From positions 62,001-126,000 of the forward strand of contig JALUUM010000027.1 of NCBI GenBank assembly GCA_027021365.1: a stretch of 64,000 nucleotides of DNA. Direction: 5' to 3'. The notes under the pieces were generated by a model that ran no database searches, was not told where the DNA came from, and saw only the letters and a list, made by a program, of their open reading frames with translations. The stretch comes from Spirochaetales bacterium. GTDB lineage: Bacteria; Spirochaetota; Spirochaetia; SZUA-6. The translations under genes and the position numbers were made by a program. This document shows, piece by piece, positions 51,877-62,271 of the stretch; position 1 is the stretch's first letter; every line of letters begins with the position of its first letter.

Positions 51877-52632
51877 ATTAATCGAAAGATATCTGAAAGA
51901 GAAAAGAAGATACTCGAGTTGATAACGGAAGAAAACGTTTCCACGGTAAACGAGATAAGCAAGGCATTGGGTGTTTCCGCTGTGACGGTGAGGAGCGATC
52001 TTGCAGATTTGGCAGACAGGGGCCTCATAGTAAGGACACATGGCGGTGCTACTCCTGCCTTTCATCCCGGTGTGCTGGAGAGGCAAAGGTTGAATGTCGA
52101 GGCAAAGAATAGGATAGCAAAGGCGGCAGCTTCTCTGATCACCGACGGTGATGCCATAATGATAGAGGCTGGAACTACTACCTCTCTTATTACCAGGTAC
52201 CTCTTCGGGAAAAGGGATATCCAGCTCGTTACCAATTCAATGCTTGTCCTTCCCTATGTTCGCACCAATCCGAATATTCATCTGACAGTGACAGGCGGCG
52301 AGTTCAGGGCAGCAACGGAATCTTTGGTGGGTCCCATTGCACTATCCGAGTTGTCGAGATTCAATGCCAGAATTGCCTTTGTAGGGACTGACGGCTTTTC
52401 GGTGGATTACGGGTTGACTACATATCTCCTGGAAGGAGCGGAAATTGTGAAGAAGATGTCCGAACGGTCGGAGAGAACCGTTCTCGTTGCCGATTCCAGT
52501 AAATACGGGAAGAGGGGTTTTGTGCATGTCCTGGACATGGATATGGTGGATGAACTTATAACGGACATCGAGATTGATATGAAGCTTATTTCGGAGTTGG
52601 AGAAAAGGGGTATAGAAGTTCATGTGGTTTGA
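51877..52632 (+). CDS. DeoR-family transcriptional regulator; probable ATT start
   Basis: INRKISEREKKILELITEENVSTVNEISKALGVSAVTVRSDLADLADRGLIVRTHGGA; SD AGGAGG 51864-51869, 7 nt from ATT 51877. Confidence 0.75.
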   Translation: MNRKISEREKKILELITEENVSTVNEISKALGVSAVTVRSDLADLADRGLIVRTHGGATPAFHPGVLERQRLNVEAKNRIAKAAASLITDGDAIMIEAGTTTSLITRYLFGKRDIQLVTNSMLVLPYVRTNPNIHLTVTGGEFRAATESLVGPIALSELSRFNARIAFVGTDGFSVDYGLTTYLLEGAEIVKKMSERSERTVLVADSSKYGKRGFVHVLDMDMVDELITDIEIDMKLISELEKRGIEVHVV

Positions 52633-52674
52633 TGTTACGGCCAAGAGTTTTTTCTAAGTAATACGGAGGAAGAA

Positions 52675-53931
52675 ATGTCAAGAGAAGTGATACTTCCCCA
52701 GTTGGGGCAATCTGTAGAGAGCTGCATTATTCTGGAGTGGAAAAAGCACGAGGGTGACTATATAAAGAAGGGTGAGGTTATCTGTGAGGTAGAAACCGAT
52801 AAGAGTACCCTGGAAGTGGAATCTACCGAGGAGGGGACTCTCCTGAAGCTTCTATATGCTGAGGGGGATCTGGTTCCTGTTCTCTCCCCGATTGCCATTG
52901 TTGGTGAGGAAGGCGAGATGGTCGAGCATTTGAAGGATAATTTGAAAGATAATTTGAAAGCTATTTCGAAAGGGATAGAGAAAGAGCCAAAAAGAATCGG
53001 AATATCGCCAAGGGCAAGACTGCTTGCAGAAAAACGGGGTATTGATATTACCGGTATCATAGGTACCGGCCCCGGCGGAAGGATAATAGAGAGGGATGTT
53101 CTAAAGGTGCTTTCTGAAAAGGAGCCTTCTGGGAAGCATCCAGGAAGAGCTGCCACCGAGAGCAAGGTAGAGGAGGTCCTGATAGAGGAGAAACCCTCTG
53201 TTTCCGTTGAACCTTCCGGGCTCTCGGGAATAAGAAGGGTAATAGCCGAAAGGATGCTCCATTCACTTCGTAACTCTGCCCAGTACACGATACATGGTTA
53301 TGCCGATGCAAGCGGTCTCATATCCTACAGGAAAAAACTAAAATTACTTGAAAAATCAGGGGGCGGGTCGGATGGTAAATGGAAATCCTTCTCTCAGATC
53401 AGTATAGGCGATCTCGTAGACTTTGCCCTCGTAAGAACGCTGACAGATTTTCCGGAAATCAATTCCACTGTCGACAATGGCAAACTTACAAGCCACAGGA
53501 ACGTGAACCTCGGTTTTGCAGTTGATACGAAGAGGGGGCTCATCGTTCCCGTGATAAAGGATGCGGATAAACTCTCGCTTCTGGAACTTTCAAGGAGGAC
53601 AAGAGAACTCGCTCTCTCTGCAAGGGAGGGAAGGGTAAAACCGGAGGAACTAACGGGAGCCACATTCACCGTTACAAATCTTGGGAACATGGGTATCGAT
53701 TTCTTTACTCCCGTTATCAACCCGCCCCAGGTGGCGATTCTTGGTGTCAATAGCATAAGGCCAAGAGCCGTTTATGCTGAAGAGTTGGGAGGGGAGGTAA
53801 AATTCATACCTGCGATTGGATTGTCATTGACTGCCGATCACAGGTTTATAGACGGGGCACCTGCGGCAAGGTTCTTAAGTGCCCTGGCTGAAACAGTTAA
53901 AAGAATAGAAATCATACTGGCTGGAGGTTGA
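52675..53931 (+). CDS. 2-oxoacid dehydrogenase E2 (dihydrolipoyl acyltransferase)
   Basis: 418 aa; lipoyl VETDKSTLEVES, E3-binding ISPRARLLAEKRGIDITGIIGTGPGGRIIERDV, catalytic ADHRFIDGAP; SD GGAGGA. Confidence 0.93.
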   Translation: MSREVILPQLGQSVESCIILEWKKHEGDYIKKGEVICEVETDKSTLEVESTEEGTLLKLLYAEGDLVPVLSPIAIVGEEGEMVEHLKDNLKDNLKAISKGIEKEPKRIGISPRARLLAEKRGIDITGIIGTGPGGRIIERDVLKVLSEKEPSGKHPGRAATESKVEEVLIEEKPSVSVEPSGLSGIRRVIAERMLHSLRNSAQYTIHGYADASGLISYRKKLKLLEKSGGGSDGKWKSFSQISIGDLVDFALVRTLTDFPEINSTVDNGKLTSHRNVNLGFAVDTKRGLIVPVIKDADKLSLLELSRRTRELALSAREGRVKPEELTGATFTVTNLGNMGIDFFTPVINPPQVAILGVNSIRPRAVYAEELGGEVKFIPAIGLSLTADHRFIDGAPAARFLSALAETVKRIEIILAGG

Positions 53932-53934
53932 TGT

Positions 53935-56400
53935 ATGCCCAAATCGTTACTTATAGATCCGAATGATGTAAGAAAGAGTGGAACCTTAAAAATAGATTCT
54001 ATTCCGCTTAACTCATACAAACCGGACATAGAGAGAGAGCTTGAAAGGTACGGGAAGGAAAAGCTTAAGAGAATTCTCGAGACAATGATGACAATAAGGG
54101 AATTCGAAACAATGCTTAACAGTATAAAAACTATGGGGAGTTACAAGGATATAGAGTACAGGCACCTGGGGCCTGCCCATCTTTCCATAGGTCAGGAGGC
54201 GGCAGCCGTTGGTGAGGCATTCAACCTCGATGCCAATGACTTTATCTTTGGATCCCACAGGTCGCACGGAGAAATAATAGCAAAGTGTTACTCCGCAATA
54301 GACAAGCTTTCCGACAAGGCCCTCCTTTCCATCATGGAAGGATATCTTGACGGCGAGATACTAAAAGTTGTGGAGAGGTATAAACCTGCAAAGAAGGGTA
54401 ATATCTCCGAACTAGCCGAGGCTTTTGTCCTCTACGGAACACTTGCAGAGATCTTTGGAAGGAGACAGGGTTTTAACAGGGGGCTTGGTGGTTCCATGCA
54501 CGCCTTCTTTGCACCATTCGGAAGCATGCCCAACAATGCCATTGTTGGCGGTTCGGCAGATATCAGTGTAGGGGCCGCCCTGTACAAGAGGATAAACAGG
54601 AAACCTGGTATTGTTGTTGCAAATATCGGTGATGCCTCGATGGGTTGCGGGCCTGTGTGGGAGGCAATAACAGTTGCATCCATGGACCAGTACAGGACTC
54701 TGTGGGATAAAGAGATGGGCGGTGCACCTCCCGTCATGTTCAACTTCTTCAACAACTTCTACGGTATGGGCGGCCAGACCTACGGCGAGACAATGGGCTT
54801 TAAGATTCTTGCAAGGGTCGGAGCCGGTGTGAATCCTGAAAATATGCACTCGGAAAGGGTGGACGGTTACAATCCATTAGCAGTTGCGGATGCGGTAGAG
54901 AGAAAGAAAAAGATACTTCTTTCCGGTAAGGGCCCCGTATTCATGGATACCGTTACCTACAGGCTTTCGGGACACTCTCCCTCCGATTCGTCATCCTACA
55001 GGACAAAGGAGGAGATAGAACTCTGGAAGAAGAATGACTGCATAGAGCACTATAAGAGCTATCTTTTAGAAAACGGAGTGGTCGATAACGGAGAGATTGG
55101 GGCATTACAGGAGGGAATAGAGGAAAGGCTCTACCGCGTGGTAAAGGATGCGGTTTCACTGGAGGTTTCACCGAGGGTTGATGGCGAGTTTATCGGAAAG
55201 GTGATGTTTTCAAACGGAAGGGTGGAAGCCTTTGAGGATAGGAAGCCCGAGGTTCTGCTGGATGAGAAGGATAATCCCAGGGTAAAGGCAATAGCCAGGA
55301 AATCGAGAAGTGGCGTAGACGAGAAGGGCAACATTCTTCCAAAGATGAAGGTTGTTTCCATGAGGGAGGCCCTCTTCGAGGCGATGCTCTACCGTTTCTA
55401 CAGGGATCCCACAATGGTTGCCTTTGGTGAGGAAAACAGGGACTGGGGCGGCGCCTTTGCAGTGTACAGGGGACTCACCGAGAGCCTTCCATATCACAGG
55501 CTATTCAATACCTCTATTTCCGAGGGTGCAATAGTCGGTTCTGCAGTTGGTTACGCTTTAAGCGGTGGCCGTGTGGTTGCAGAGCTCATGTACTGTGATT
55601 TCATGGGAAGGGCAGGCGATGAGATATTCAACCAGATGTCCAAGTGGCAGGCAATGTCTGCAGGCCACCTTAAGATGCCACTTGTTTTAAGGGTATCGGT
55701 GGGAAACAAGTACGGGGCCCAGCATTCCCAGGACTGGACCTCTATCGTTGCCCACATTCCGGGCCTCAAGGTAATGTTTCCCGCAACACCGTACGATGCA
55801 AAGGGAATGTTGAACCTTGCCCTAATCGGAACGGATCCCGTTGTTTTCTTTGAAAGTCAGAGGCTCTACGATATCGGTGAGCTCTTTGTAAAGGAAGGGG
55901 TGCCGGAGGGCTTCTACACGGTCCCGGAAGGCGAACCTGCCATAAGAAGGGAGGGAGGTGACATCACGATTCTTACAATCGGGGCGACACTCTACAAGGC
56001 AATAGAGGCTGCCGAGATACTTAAGGATAGGTATGGGGTAAGTGCCGAGGTTATCGATGCAAGGTTCATAAATCCACTTGATTACGGGCCAATCGTGGAA
56101 TCTGTGAAAAAGACGGGCAAGATAGTACTCTCCTCCGATGCATGCGAAAGAGGTTCATACCTGTATACGATTGCAGGGAATATCTCACAGCTTGCCTTTG
56201 ATTACCTTGATGGCCCACCGGTTGTTATAGGTTCCAGAAACTGGATAACACCGTCTGCTGAGATGGAGGAATCCTTTTTCCCCCAGAAGGAGTGGATACT
56301 GGATGCGATACACGAGAGGCTTCTTCCCCTTGAGGGACACAGTGTTAGCACGGTCCAGGCTACGGATGTAATCTCCGAAAGGAGTAGAAAAGGTGTATAG
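53935..56400 (+). CDS. 2-oxoacid dehydrogenase E1, fused alpha and beta subunits
   Basis: 821 aa; alpha [24 protein letters not shown] (ThDP); beta [31 protein letters not shown]. Confidence 0.92.
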   Translation: MPKSLLIDPNDVRKSGTLKIDSIPLNSYKPDIERELERYGKEKLKRILETMMTIREFETMLNSIKTMGSYKDIEYRHLGPAHLSIGQEAAAVGEAFNLDANDFIFGSHRSHGEIIAKCYSAIDKLSDKALLSIMEGYLDGEILKVVERYKPAKKGNISELAEAFVLYGTLAEIFGRRQGFNRGLGGSMHAFFAPFGSMPNNAIVGGSADISVGAALYKRINRKPGIVVANIGDASMGCGPVWEAITVASMDQYRTLWDKEMGGAPPVMFNFFNNFYGMGGQTYGETMGFKILARVGAGVNPENMHSERVDGYNPLAVADAVERKKKILLSGKGPVFMDTVTYRLSGHSPSDSSSYRTKEEIELWKKNDCIEHYKSYLLENGVVDNGEIGALQEGIEERLYRVVKDAVSLEVSPRVDGEFIGKVMFSNGRVEAFEDRKPEVLLDEKDNPRVKAIARKSRSGVDEKGNILPKMKVVSMREALFEAMLYRFYRDPTMVAFGEENRDWGGAFAVYRGLTESLPYHRLFNTSISEGAIVGSAVGYALSGGRVVAELMYCDFMGRAGDEIFNQMSKWQAMSAGHLKMPLVLRVSVGNKYGAQHSQDWTSIVAHIPGLKVMFPATPYDAKGMLNLALIGTDPVVFFESQRLYDIGELFVKEGVPEGFYTVPEGEPAIRREGGDITILTIGATLYKAIEAAEILKDRYGVSAEVIDARFINPLDYGPIVESVKKTGKIVLSSDACERGSYLYTIAGNISQLAFDYLDGPPVVIGSRNWITPSAEMEESFFPQKEWILDAIHERLLPLEGHSVSTVQATDVISERSRKGV

Positions 56401-56425
56401 AGTGGTGTAAACTCTTTTCTGTCGG

Positions 56426-57127
56426 ATGAAAGAAAAGAAGCTTGCAGCATATATTGCCTTTCCCCTTCTCCTTGTTGCCATATTTCTCGTGACCTTTATA
56501 TTCCGGGAGACTCTCTGGTCGATATTTTCCTCTCCCGAGAGCTTAAGAAAGTGGGTAGCGGAGAAGCCCCTTGCAGGCCTCGTTTTTATCGGTATTCAAG
56601 CACTGCAGGTTGTTATCTTTATCATTCCCGGAGAGGTTCCGCAGGTTGCAGGCGGTTACCTATTCGGTTTCCTGGATGGTATTTTGCTCTCTGTCGCGGG
56701 AATTGCCATTGGTTCAACTGTCGGCTTCTTTCTTGCAAGGATACTCGGCATCCCCTTTGTAAGAAGTGTATTCAAGCCCCAGCAGATAGAAAAAACGGAG
56801 AAGCTAATATCTTCACCACGCTCAACACTTGCATTCTTTCTGCTCTTCCTTATTCCCGGAATCCCAAAGGATATCCTCTGCTACATAGCAGGGCTTTCCT
56901 CCATGAAATACTGGGTCTTTATTCTAATATCCACCCTGGGAAGGCTACCCGGAATAATTGGCAGTGTATTGATGGGTAACGCGGCTGCCTCCCGTCAGTG
57001 GTACTTTGCAGGGCTCATTTTTTCGGCATCCGTGCTCCTCTTCTTTTTCGGCTTCCTCTACAGGGAAAAGTTTGAGGGCTGGATAGAAAAGATTGCCTCC
57101 AGAAGGGAAGAAGCTAAAAAAGATTGA
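56426..57127 (+). CDS. TVP38/TMEM64 (VTT/DedA superfamily) membrane protein
   Basis: 233 aa; GEVPQVAGGYLFGFLDGILLSVAGIAIGSTVGFFLAR, FLIPGIPKDILCYIAGLS, LGRLPGIIGS. Confidence 0.9.
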   Translation: MKEKKLAAYIAFPLLLVAIFLVTFIFRETLWSIFSSPESLRKWVAEKPLAGLVFIGIQALQVVIFIIPGEVPQVAGGYLFGFLDGILLSVAGIAIGSTVGFFLARILGIPFVRSVFKPQQIEKTEKLISSPRSTLAFFLLFLIPGIPKDILCYIAGLSSMKYWVFILISTLGRLPGIIGSVLMGNAAASRQWYFAGLIFSASVLLFFFGFLYREKFEGWIEKIASRREEAKKD

Positions 57128-58100
57128 TATTATCCGGTGCCGGCTTGATTTCTCCTGCTTCCATCCTTTTTACAATTTCAACGATTTTCCTGTTGACAGG
57201 AACAGGCACTCCGCAATCATTTCCCATTGCTACTACGAGGCCATTCAAGTAGTCTACCTCTGTCTTTCTTCCCCTTACAATTGAGGCTAGCATGGATGAC
57301 TCTGTCTTTGAATGTTTTTTGCCAATAAGCATTATAAGAAGGCGGCTAAGTGCTTTTGGTATTCCCATGAGTATCTCTATATCGAGGCCTCCCGGTAGCC
57401 TTTCAAATCTTATTCCCCTTGCCTTCGCAACAGCATAGATTTCCCTTCCCACGTCAATAATGATATTCCTTATTCTTTTGTCCCTAACAAGTACTCCAAA
57501 GGATAGCCCCGTTATTGCACCCAAGCTGGTAAGGGAGGCATTTACCGTTAGTTTTGCCCAGAGTACACCCTCTATGTTTTCTCTTGTCTTTACCGGAAAA
57601 ACTTTGGAAAGTGCATCTGTGACTTCTGCTCCCATATCGTCCTCTGGTTTCTCAGCTACAAAGACGCCTCCTGCCGTAATCTCGTATACTCCCGGTTGAA
57701 GCATCGATGCCCCCCAGAGCACCGATGTTACAAGTACCTTACCGTGGCCAAGCTCCCTCTTTAAGTCGAGGCCTGCAAGCCCGTTCTGGACAGTTACGAT
57801 TTTCCCTGTATCCGAAAGAAAGGGAAGGATTTCCTTTGCTACCCGAAAGAGCGAGTCTATCTTTGTTGTAACTATAGCCATGTCAAGGGCTTTACTGCAC
57901 TGCTCCGGTTTCTCAATGAGAGAAACGGGAATCGATTTCCTTTCTGCCTTTTGATCGATTAGAACAAGGCCGTTCTTCCCTATGGAACTGTTTATCTCCC
58001 TGTTTCTGCTTATAATAGTTACCTTGCCGGGGTATGATAGTGACAGCCTACCCGCTATTACTCCTCCCAGGCTTCCGCACCCGATTACGGCGATTCTCAT
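57114..58100 (-). CDS. 2-dehydropantoate 2-reductase family protein
   Basis: 328 aa; RIAVIGCGSLGGVIAGRLS, TVQNGLAGLDLKRELG, WAKLTVNASLTSLGAITGLSFG. Confidence 0.9.
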   Translation of the reverse strand: MRIAVIGCGSLGGVIAGRLSLSYPGKVTIISRNREINSSIGKNGLVLIDQKAERKSIPVSLIEKPEQCSKALDMAIVTTKIDSLFRVAKEILPFLSDTGKIVTVQNGLAGLDLKRELGHGKVLVTSVLWGASMLQPGVYEITAGGVFVAEKPEDDMGAEVTDALSKVFPVKTRENIEGVLWAKLTVNASLTSLGAITGLSFGVLVRDKRIRNIIIDVGREIYAVAKARGIRFERLPGGLDIEILMGIPKALSRLLIMLIGKKHSKTESSMLASIVRGRKTEVDYLNGLVVAMGNDCGVPVPVNRKIVEIVKRMEAGEIKPAPDNINLF

Positions 58101-58107
58101 GAAGGCA

Positions 58108-58158
58108 AGTATATGAAGTGGAATACTATTGTCAAGGACGAGGATTTCAGGCTATTTT
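58108..58158. promoter_or_regulatory. divergent overlapping promoters for panE-like (-) and VOC (+) genes
   Basis: Minus: TTGACA-N16-TATACT-N7-ATG (58100). Plus: TTGTCA-N18-TATTTT-N7-ATG (58166). The -35 boxes overlap at 58129-58135. Confidence 0.55.
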
Positions 58159-58165
58159 TTAAGTC

Positions 58166-59224
58166 ATGATACACGGATTACAACACATAGGAATAGGTTT
58201 TAGGGACTTGGATAGAGCGTGGGACTTTTACAGGGATATCCTTCACTTTGATGTTCCCTTAAGCCGCTCAAGAAGGGTTGCAGACAGGATGGGAAGCTTA
58301 ACGGGCGGTCCTCAGGAGAGGAGGGTGATAATAGCTCTTAATCTCCTGGGTGGTGGACTTGTCGAGATATTTCAGTTTCTCTCGAAGGAGCCAAAACCTG
58401 CAGAGCCCCTCTCCATGACCGATACGGGGGTTCTCTCTGTTTCATGCAAGGTAACGGATATCGAGATGGCCTTTGATGAGCTTAAGGGAAAGGGTGTAAG
58501 AATTCTTGCAGAGCCCTACAGCCTGGCCGGTTCAAGTATCAGGCAGATGTTTATCGAGGATACCGAGGGTAACCTGGTAGGTCTCGTGGAGATGCCGGGG
58601 CTTAACTATTCGGTAAAGGTTAAGAATGCCAGTATAGGCGGCTTTCTCTTTCCCACGATAGGTGTCTCTGATATGGAAAAGTCTCTTAAGTTTTACAGGG
58701 ATTTACTTGGTTACGATACGGTTGTCTATGATAAAAAGGGCAAGTTCGAGGAGCTTGCGGTTCTTCCGGACGGGGAGCTTACGATGAGGAGGGTGATTCT
58801 AAAGAGGGGAAGGCCTTCCACCTCCCTATTCAGTTTCTACCTGGATGGCGGAATGATAGAGCTTATCGAGGCAGAGACGGAGGGAAAAAGAAAGCACAGG
58901 TTCCGGGGAAGGGGCTGGGGAGACCAGGGAATAATGGAGGTCTGCCTCGATGTCAGCGACATAGGTGATACCTACAGGGAACTTACCGGTAAAGGAGCCA
59001 GGCCTGTAATAGAGGCAAATGAGGACAGGTTCGACATGGGTGAGGGGAGTTCCGCCCTCTTTGGCTACGTTGCAGACCCCGACGGAACCTGGATTGAACT
59101 TGCAGAGATAGTAAGTTTTCCCATCTGGGGCAGTCTCTCATTCGACCTTTCAAAGAGAAAAAAGAATAAACCCCTATCGTCCTTCGTCCTTAAACTCCTC
59201 CGTTTTGCGCGATCAAAGAGCTAG
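58166..59224 (+). CDS. VOC-superfamily (glyoxalase/dioxygenase-like) protein with tandem domains
   Basis: 352 aa; HGLQHIGIGFRDLDRAWDFYRDIL and TIGVSDMEKSLKFYRDLLGYD; VGLVEMPG, DPDGTWIELAE. Confidence 0.88.
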   Translation: MIHGLQHIGIGFRDLDRAWDFYRDILHFDVPLSRSRRVADRMGSLTGGPQERRVIIALNLLGGGLVEIFQFLSKEPKPAEPLSMTDTGVLSVSCKVTDIEMAFDELKGKGVRILAEPYSLAGSSIRQMFIEDTEGNLVGLVEMPGLNYSVKVKNASIGGFLFPTIGVSDMEKSLKFYRDLLGYDTVVYDKKGKFEELAVLPDGELTMRRVILKRGRPSTSLFSFYLDGGMIELIEAETEGKRKHRFRGRGWGDQGIMEVCLDVSDIGDTYRELTGKGARPVIEANEDRFDMGEGSSALFGYVADPDGTWIELAEIVSFPIWGSLSFDLSKRKKNKPLSSFVLKLLRFARSKS

Positions 59225-60819
59225 TGATGATCAGAATGAAGGTTTAAAACCACACCGGGTGGAAGTGTCTGTTTTTTGAAGAAGAGATACTTCAAGGGAT
59301 GTATGTTCAACGGGTTGGGATACCAGCCTCCGATTCTCTTTAGATCTATGAGGTTGTATGAGGGGGCATTGTTAAGGGGAATAACAACTGCCCTGGATAG
59401 TAGAATCTCCTCTGCCTTTGCAAGTGTTTCGTAGTGCTTTTTTCCTGTTTCACTGTAGGATTCTTCTATAAGTCTGTCGAACTCCGGATCGCTGAATCTG
59501 GCATCGTTTAAGTTACTGTTGCTCTTCCACAACTCCAGGAAGGTAAGAGGGTCTGCAAAGTCTCCTATCCATGTGGATGAGCCTATCGTAAAATTACCCT
59601 TTTTGACATTCTTCATGTAATCCTCGAATGAGTAACTTACTATTTCAGATTCCAGAGACAGCTTTTCTTTCCATATCTTAGCAATCTCTCTCGCAATCTT
59701 TTCCGCCCTGGAGTGGCCTATCACCATGAATCGCAGCTTTGGAAGTCCCTTTCCCCTATCGAAGCCGGCTTCTTTAAGGAGTTTAAAGGCCTCCTTGTCG
59801 TTCTCCTTTTCTATGCCCTTTACCTTGGGATATCCTGGTATCGAGGGAACGAGGGTAGATGTGGGCAGGGGAAAGTTGTCATTTCTTATCTTTTCCCATG
59901 GAATAAGGAGTGAAAGCCCCTTTCTTACCCTGTAATCATTCCAGGGAGCCTTGTCGGAAACGAAGAAGAGGTAACCTGTACCGAAGCTGGGATGAGCCAC
60001 GATCATTGACGAATCCTTTATTATTTCAGGGTCCCAGTCATCCGACCAGTCTACCTTTCCCTCTAAGAAATCCTCTGAAATCTTCTTTACGTCATCTGTA
60101 AAGATTATCCTGATACTATCCACCTTCACGTTCTTTGCATCCCAGTAGAGCTTGTTCTTCTTTAGTATAATCTCGCTGTTACTTCGCCTGTACATGAGAA
60201 ATGGACCATTCCCTACAATGATTCCCCCGGCCTTCCAATTCTTGTCCTTGATATATCTGGGATGAAGGGGAAGAAAGCTTGCATGGCAGAGGATCTTTAA
60301 AAAGTGAGATGCAGGTTTTGTAAGGGTAACATCCAGCTCCCTGTCGGATATCACCCTTATTCCCACATCTTCGGGGTTACTGGTTAATCCCTTTCTGTAG
60401 TCGGAGGCTCCCTCTATGATGTCGAATAGAAACGAGTATTCCGCCCTGTTTTTGGGATCTATCATTCTTAGCCATGCATCCCTGAAATCGGAGGCCTTTA
60501 CCGGGTCACCGTTACTGTAGAGGGCATCTTCCCTTAAAAAGAACTTGTATGTTTTTCCGTCATCCGATACCTCCCACCTCTCGGCTGCACCGGGAAGGGG
60601 TTCCATGGTAAATGGATGGTATGTAACAAGGCCTTCGTATATTCCCGTTGAAATCTCGAGCCCTATTGTTGTGTAGAGGTGTAAAGGATCCAGAGTCCAT
60701 TTGCCGGGACTGAAGGCTATGGTTACCGTTTCCCCGGTATCTTCATCCTTCTCTTCGGGAAGAACTGTAAATAAAGATAGAAAGGTGAAGGTAAGTATCA
60801 AAGCTAATAGTTTTTTCAT
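59221..60819 (-). CDS. family 5 (oligopeptide-type) extracellular solute-binding protein
   Basis: 532 aa; ALYSNGDPVKASDFRDAWLRMIDP, GNGPFLMYRRSN; signal peptide. Confidence 0.92.
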   Translation of the reverse strand: MKKLLALILTFTFLSLFTVLPEEKDEDTGETVTIAFSPGKWTLDPLHLYTTIGLEISTGIYEGLVTYHPFTMEPLPGAAERWEVSDDGKTYKFFLREDALYSNGDPVKASDFRDAWLRMIDPKNRAEYSFLFDIIEGASDYRKGLTSNPEDVGIRVISDRELDVTLTKPASHFLKILCHASFLPLHPRYIKDKNWKAGGIIVGNGPFLMYRRSNSEIILKKNKLYWDAKNVKVDSIRIIFTDDVKKISEDFLEGKVDWSDDWDPEIIKDSSMIVAHPSFGTGYLFFVSDKAPWNDYRVRKGLSLLIPWEKIRNDNFPLPTSTLVPSIPGYPKVKGIEKENDKEAFKLLKEAGFDRGKGLPKLRFMVIGHSRAEKIAREIAKIWKEKLSLESEIVSYSFEDYMKNVKKGNFTIGSSTWIGDFADPLTFLELWKSNSNLNDARFSDPEFDRLIEESYSETGKKHYETLAKAEEILLSRAVVIPLNNAPSYNLIDLKRIGGWYPNPLNIHPLKYLFFKKQTLPPGVVLNLHSDHH

Positions 60820-60841
60820 ACTAAGAAAATAAACATTTTTT

Positions 60842-61519
60842 TCAGAATATTCTATAAGGAATCACCTCTTTTACAATCAGCTTTATCCTTACCCTGGTAA
60901 CATACTCTCCGTGTTCGATAGCCGTGTAGGGAGCATCCCAGAGAAGGAGTTCTCCCCTTATCTCCCGTGGTTTGTTGTATATCCTTGGCCTCAAGAAGTT
61001 TCTTATTGCCTCCTTTATGGCATTGTCAAAGGATTTGGCTCTCCCCTCATCCCCCTCGAAAACACTTCCCTTTCCAAAGCCCGTTGCCAGGGGGATACTG
61101 TTACTGGACCATGCCTCTCTCTTTGCCCTCTGGAAAGGGATAAGATCGTAGCTGATACTTGCATACAGCCTGTCTTTCTTTACCTCTGTCTGAAGAACCT
61201 TAAGTTGTTTGTCACCCCACTTAATCTCTGCTACCGGATTCAGTGTGAATACTTCTAAAACTCTTCTTGCCCTGTCAGACGGGGTGTAGATGAAGGTATA
61301 CCCATATATCATTGCAGAGAGAATCACCCTGGCATCTTCAAGGAGTTTTTTTATGGCTTTCTCCCTGGGAACCGGGTATTCTCCCTCCAGTGAAACCATT
61401 GGTTTCAACTCTTTCCAGAGGTAGATGACAATTCTATCCTTGTCCAGTGCCTCTGAGGAAGGGAGTGAGAGGGTGGCAAATATCAATATAGATAAATTTA
61501 AGAGAATTTTTTTAAGCAT
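60842..61519 (-). CDS. secreted protein of unknown function
   Basis: 225 aa; signal peptide MLKKILLNLSILIFATLSLPSSEA. Confidence 0.6.
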   Translation of the reverse strand: MLKKILLNLSILIFATLSLPSSEALDKDRIVIYLWKELKPMVSLEGEYPVPREKAIKKLLEDARVILSAMIYGYTFIYTPSDRARRVLEVFTLNPVAEIKWGDKQLKVLQTEVKKDRLYASISYDLIPFQRAKREAWSSNSIPLATGFGKGSVFEGDEGRAKSFDNAIKEAIRNFLRPRIYNKPREIRGELLLWDAPYTAIEHGEYVTRVRIKLIVKEVIPYRIF

Positions 61520-61590
61520 TTCGTTACTATGTTAAGTATCGGAATCTTTGTTTGTGCTTGTAGGATGTAATACTGTAATTTAAAGGCTTG

Positions 61591-62229
61591 CTACCTGCGA
61601 CCGAAAAAGACCTTTATTGCATCGATGCGAAAGCGTATCAGAAAGTAGAGGTATGCAAGGAGAATGCCTGCAAGATGGGTGAGGTGAGCAACCCCCTGCT
61701 GAATGTTTGTCAGTTGGAAGAATATCTCCAGTCCTGCAAAGACCAACACGGCAACGGGGGCTTTCATGGGGATTATTCCGAATATGAAAAGAACGGAATC
61801 GGGAAATAGTATTGCATAGGCAAGGAGAAGACCGTAGATTGCACCGGATGCTCCCACTACGGGGATGAGAAACATTCCTGTGTACCAGTTAACGATCAGG
61901 GTAAGGATGCCGGCGCCTGTTCCTGTGAGGAAGTAGAAGAGGAGGAATTCCCTGCTTCCGATTCGCCTCTCCAGAGGTACACCGAATATAAAGAGGGCAA
62001 GCATATTGAGGAATATGTGTGTGAAATTTGCATGAACAAACATATATGTAAATAGCTGCCAGACGTAAAGCCTCTTCACTACGAGAATCGGGGTCAAGGC
62101 CATGTATGCTGTTAGTACGGGACTCAAGTATCTTGCGATGAAGAAGATCGTATTAACAATTATCAGTGTAAGTGTTACGTTACTGTAGGAGTATTTTATT
62201 GGTCTCCTGTAGAATGGAACGGGATTCAT
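61591..62229 (-). CDS. rhomboid family intramembrane serine protease
   Basis: 212 aa; YMFVHANFTHIFLNMLALFIFG, VGASGAIYGLL (Ser), GVAHLTHLAGIL (His). Confidence 0.93.
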   Translation of the reverse strand: MNPVPFYRRPIKYSYSNVTLTLIIVNTIFFIARYLSPVLTAYMALTPILVVKRLYVWQLFTYMFVHANFTHIFLNMLALFIFGVPLERRIGSREFLLFYFLTGTGAGILTLIVNWYTGMFLIPVVGASGAIYGLLLAYAILFPDSVLFIFGIIPMKAPVAVLVFAGLEIFFQLTNIQQGVAHLTHLAGILLAYLYFLIRFRIDAIKVFFGRR

Positions 62230-62235
62230 AGAGAC

Positions 62236-62264
62236 AATTTAGAAATTAATGAGCGGGGAGTCAA
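62236..62264 (-). promoter_or_regulatory. promoter of rhomboid gene, predicted leaderless
   Basis: Minus strand TTGACT-N17-TAAATT-N6-ATG. Confidence 0.6.
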
Positions 62265-62271
62265 CATCATA

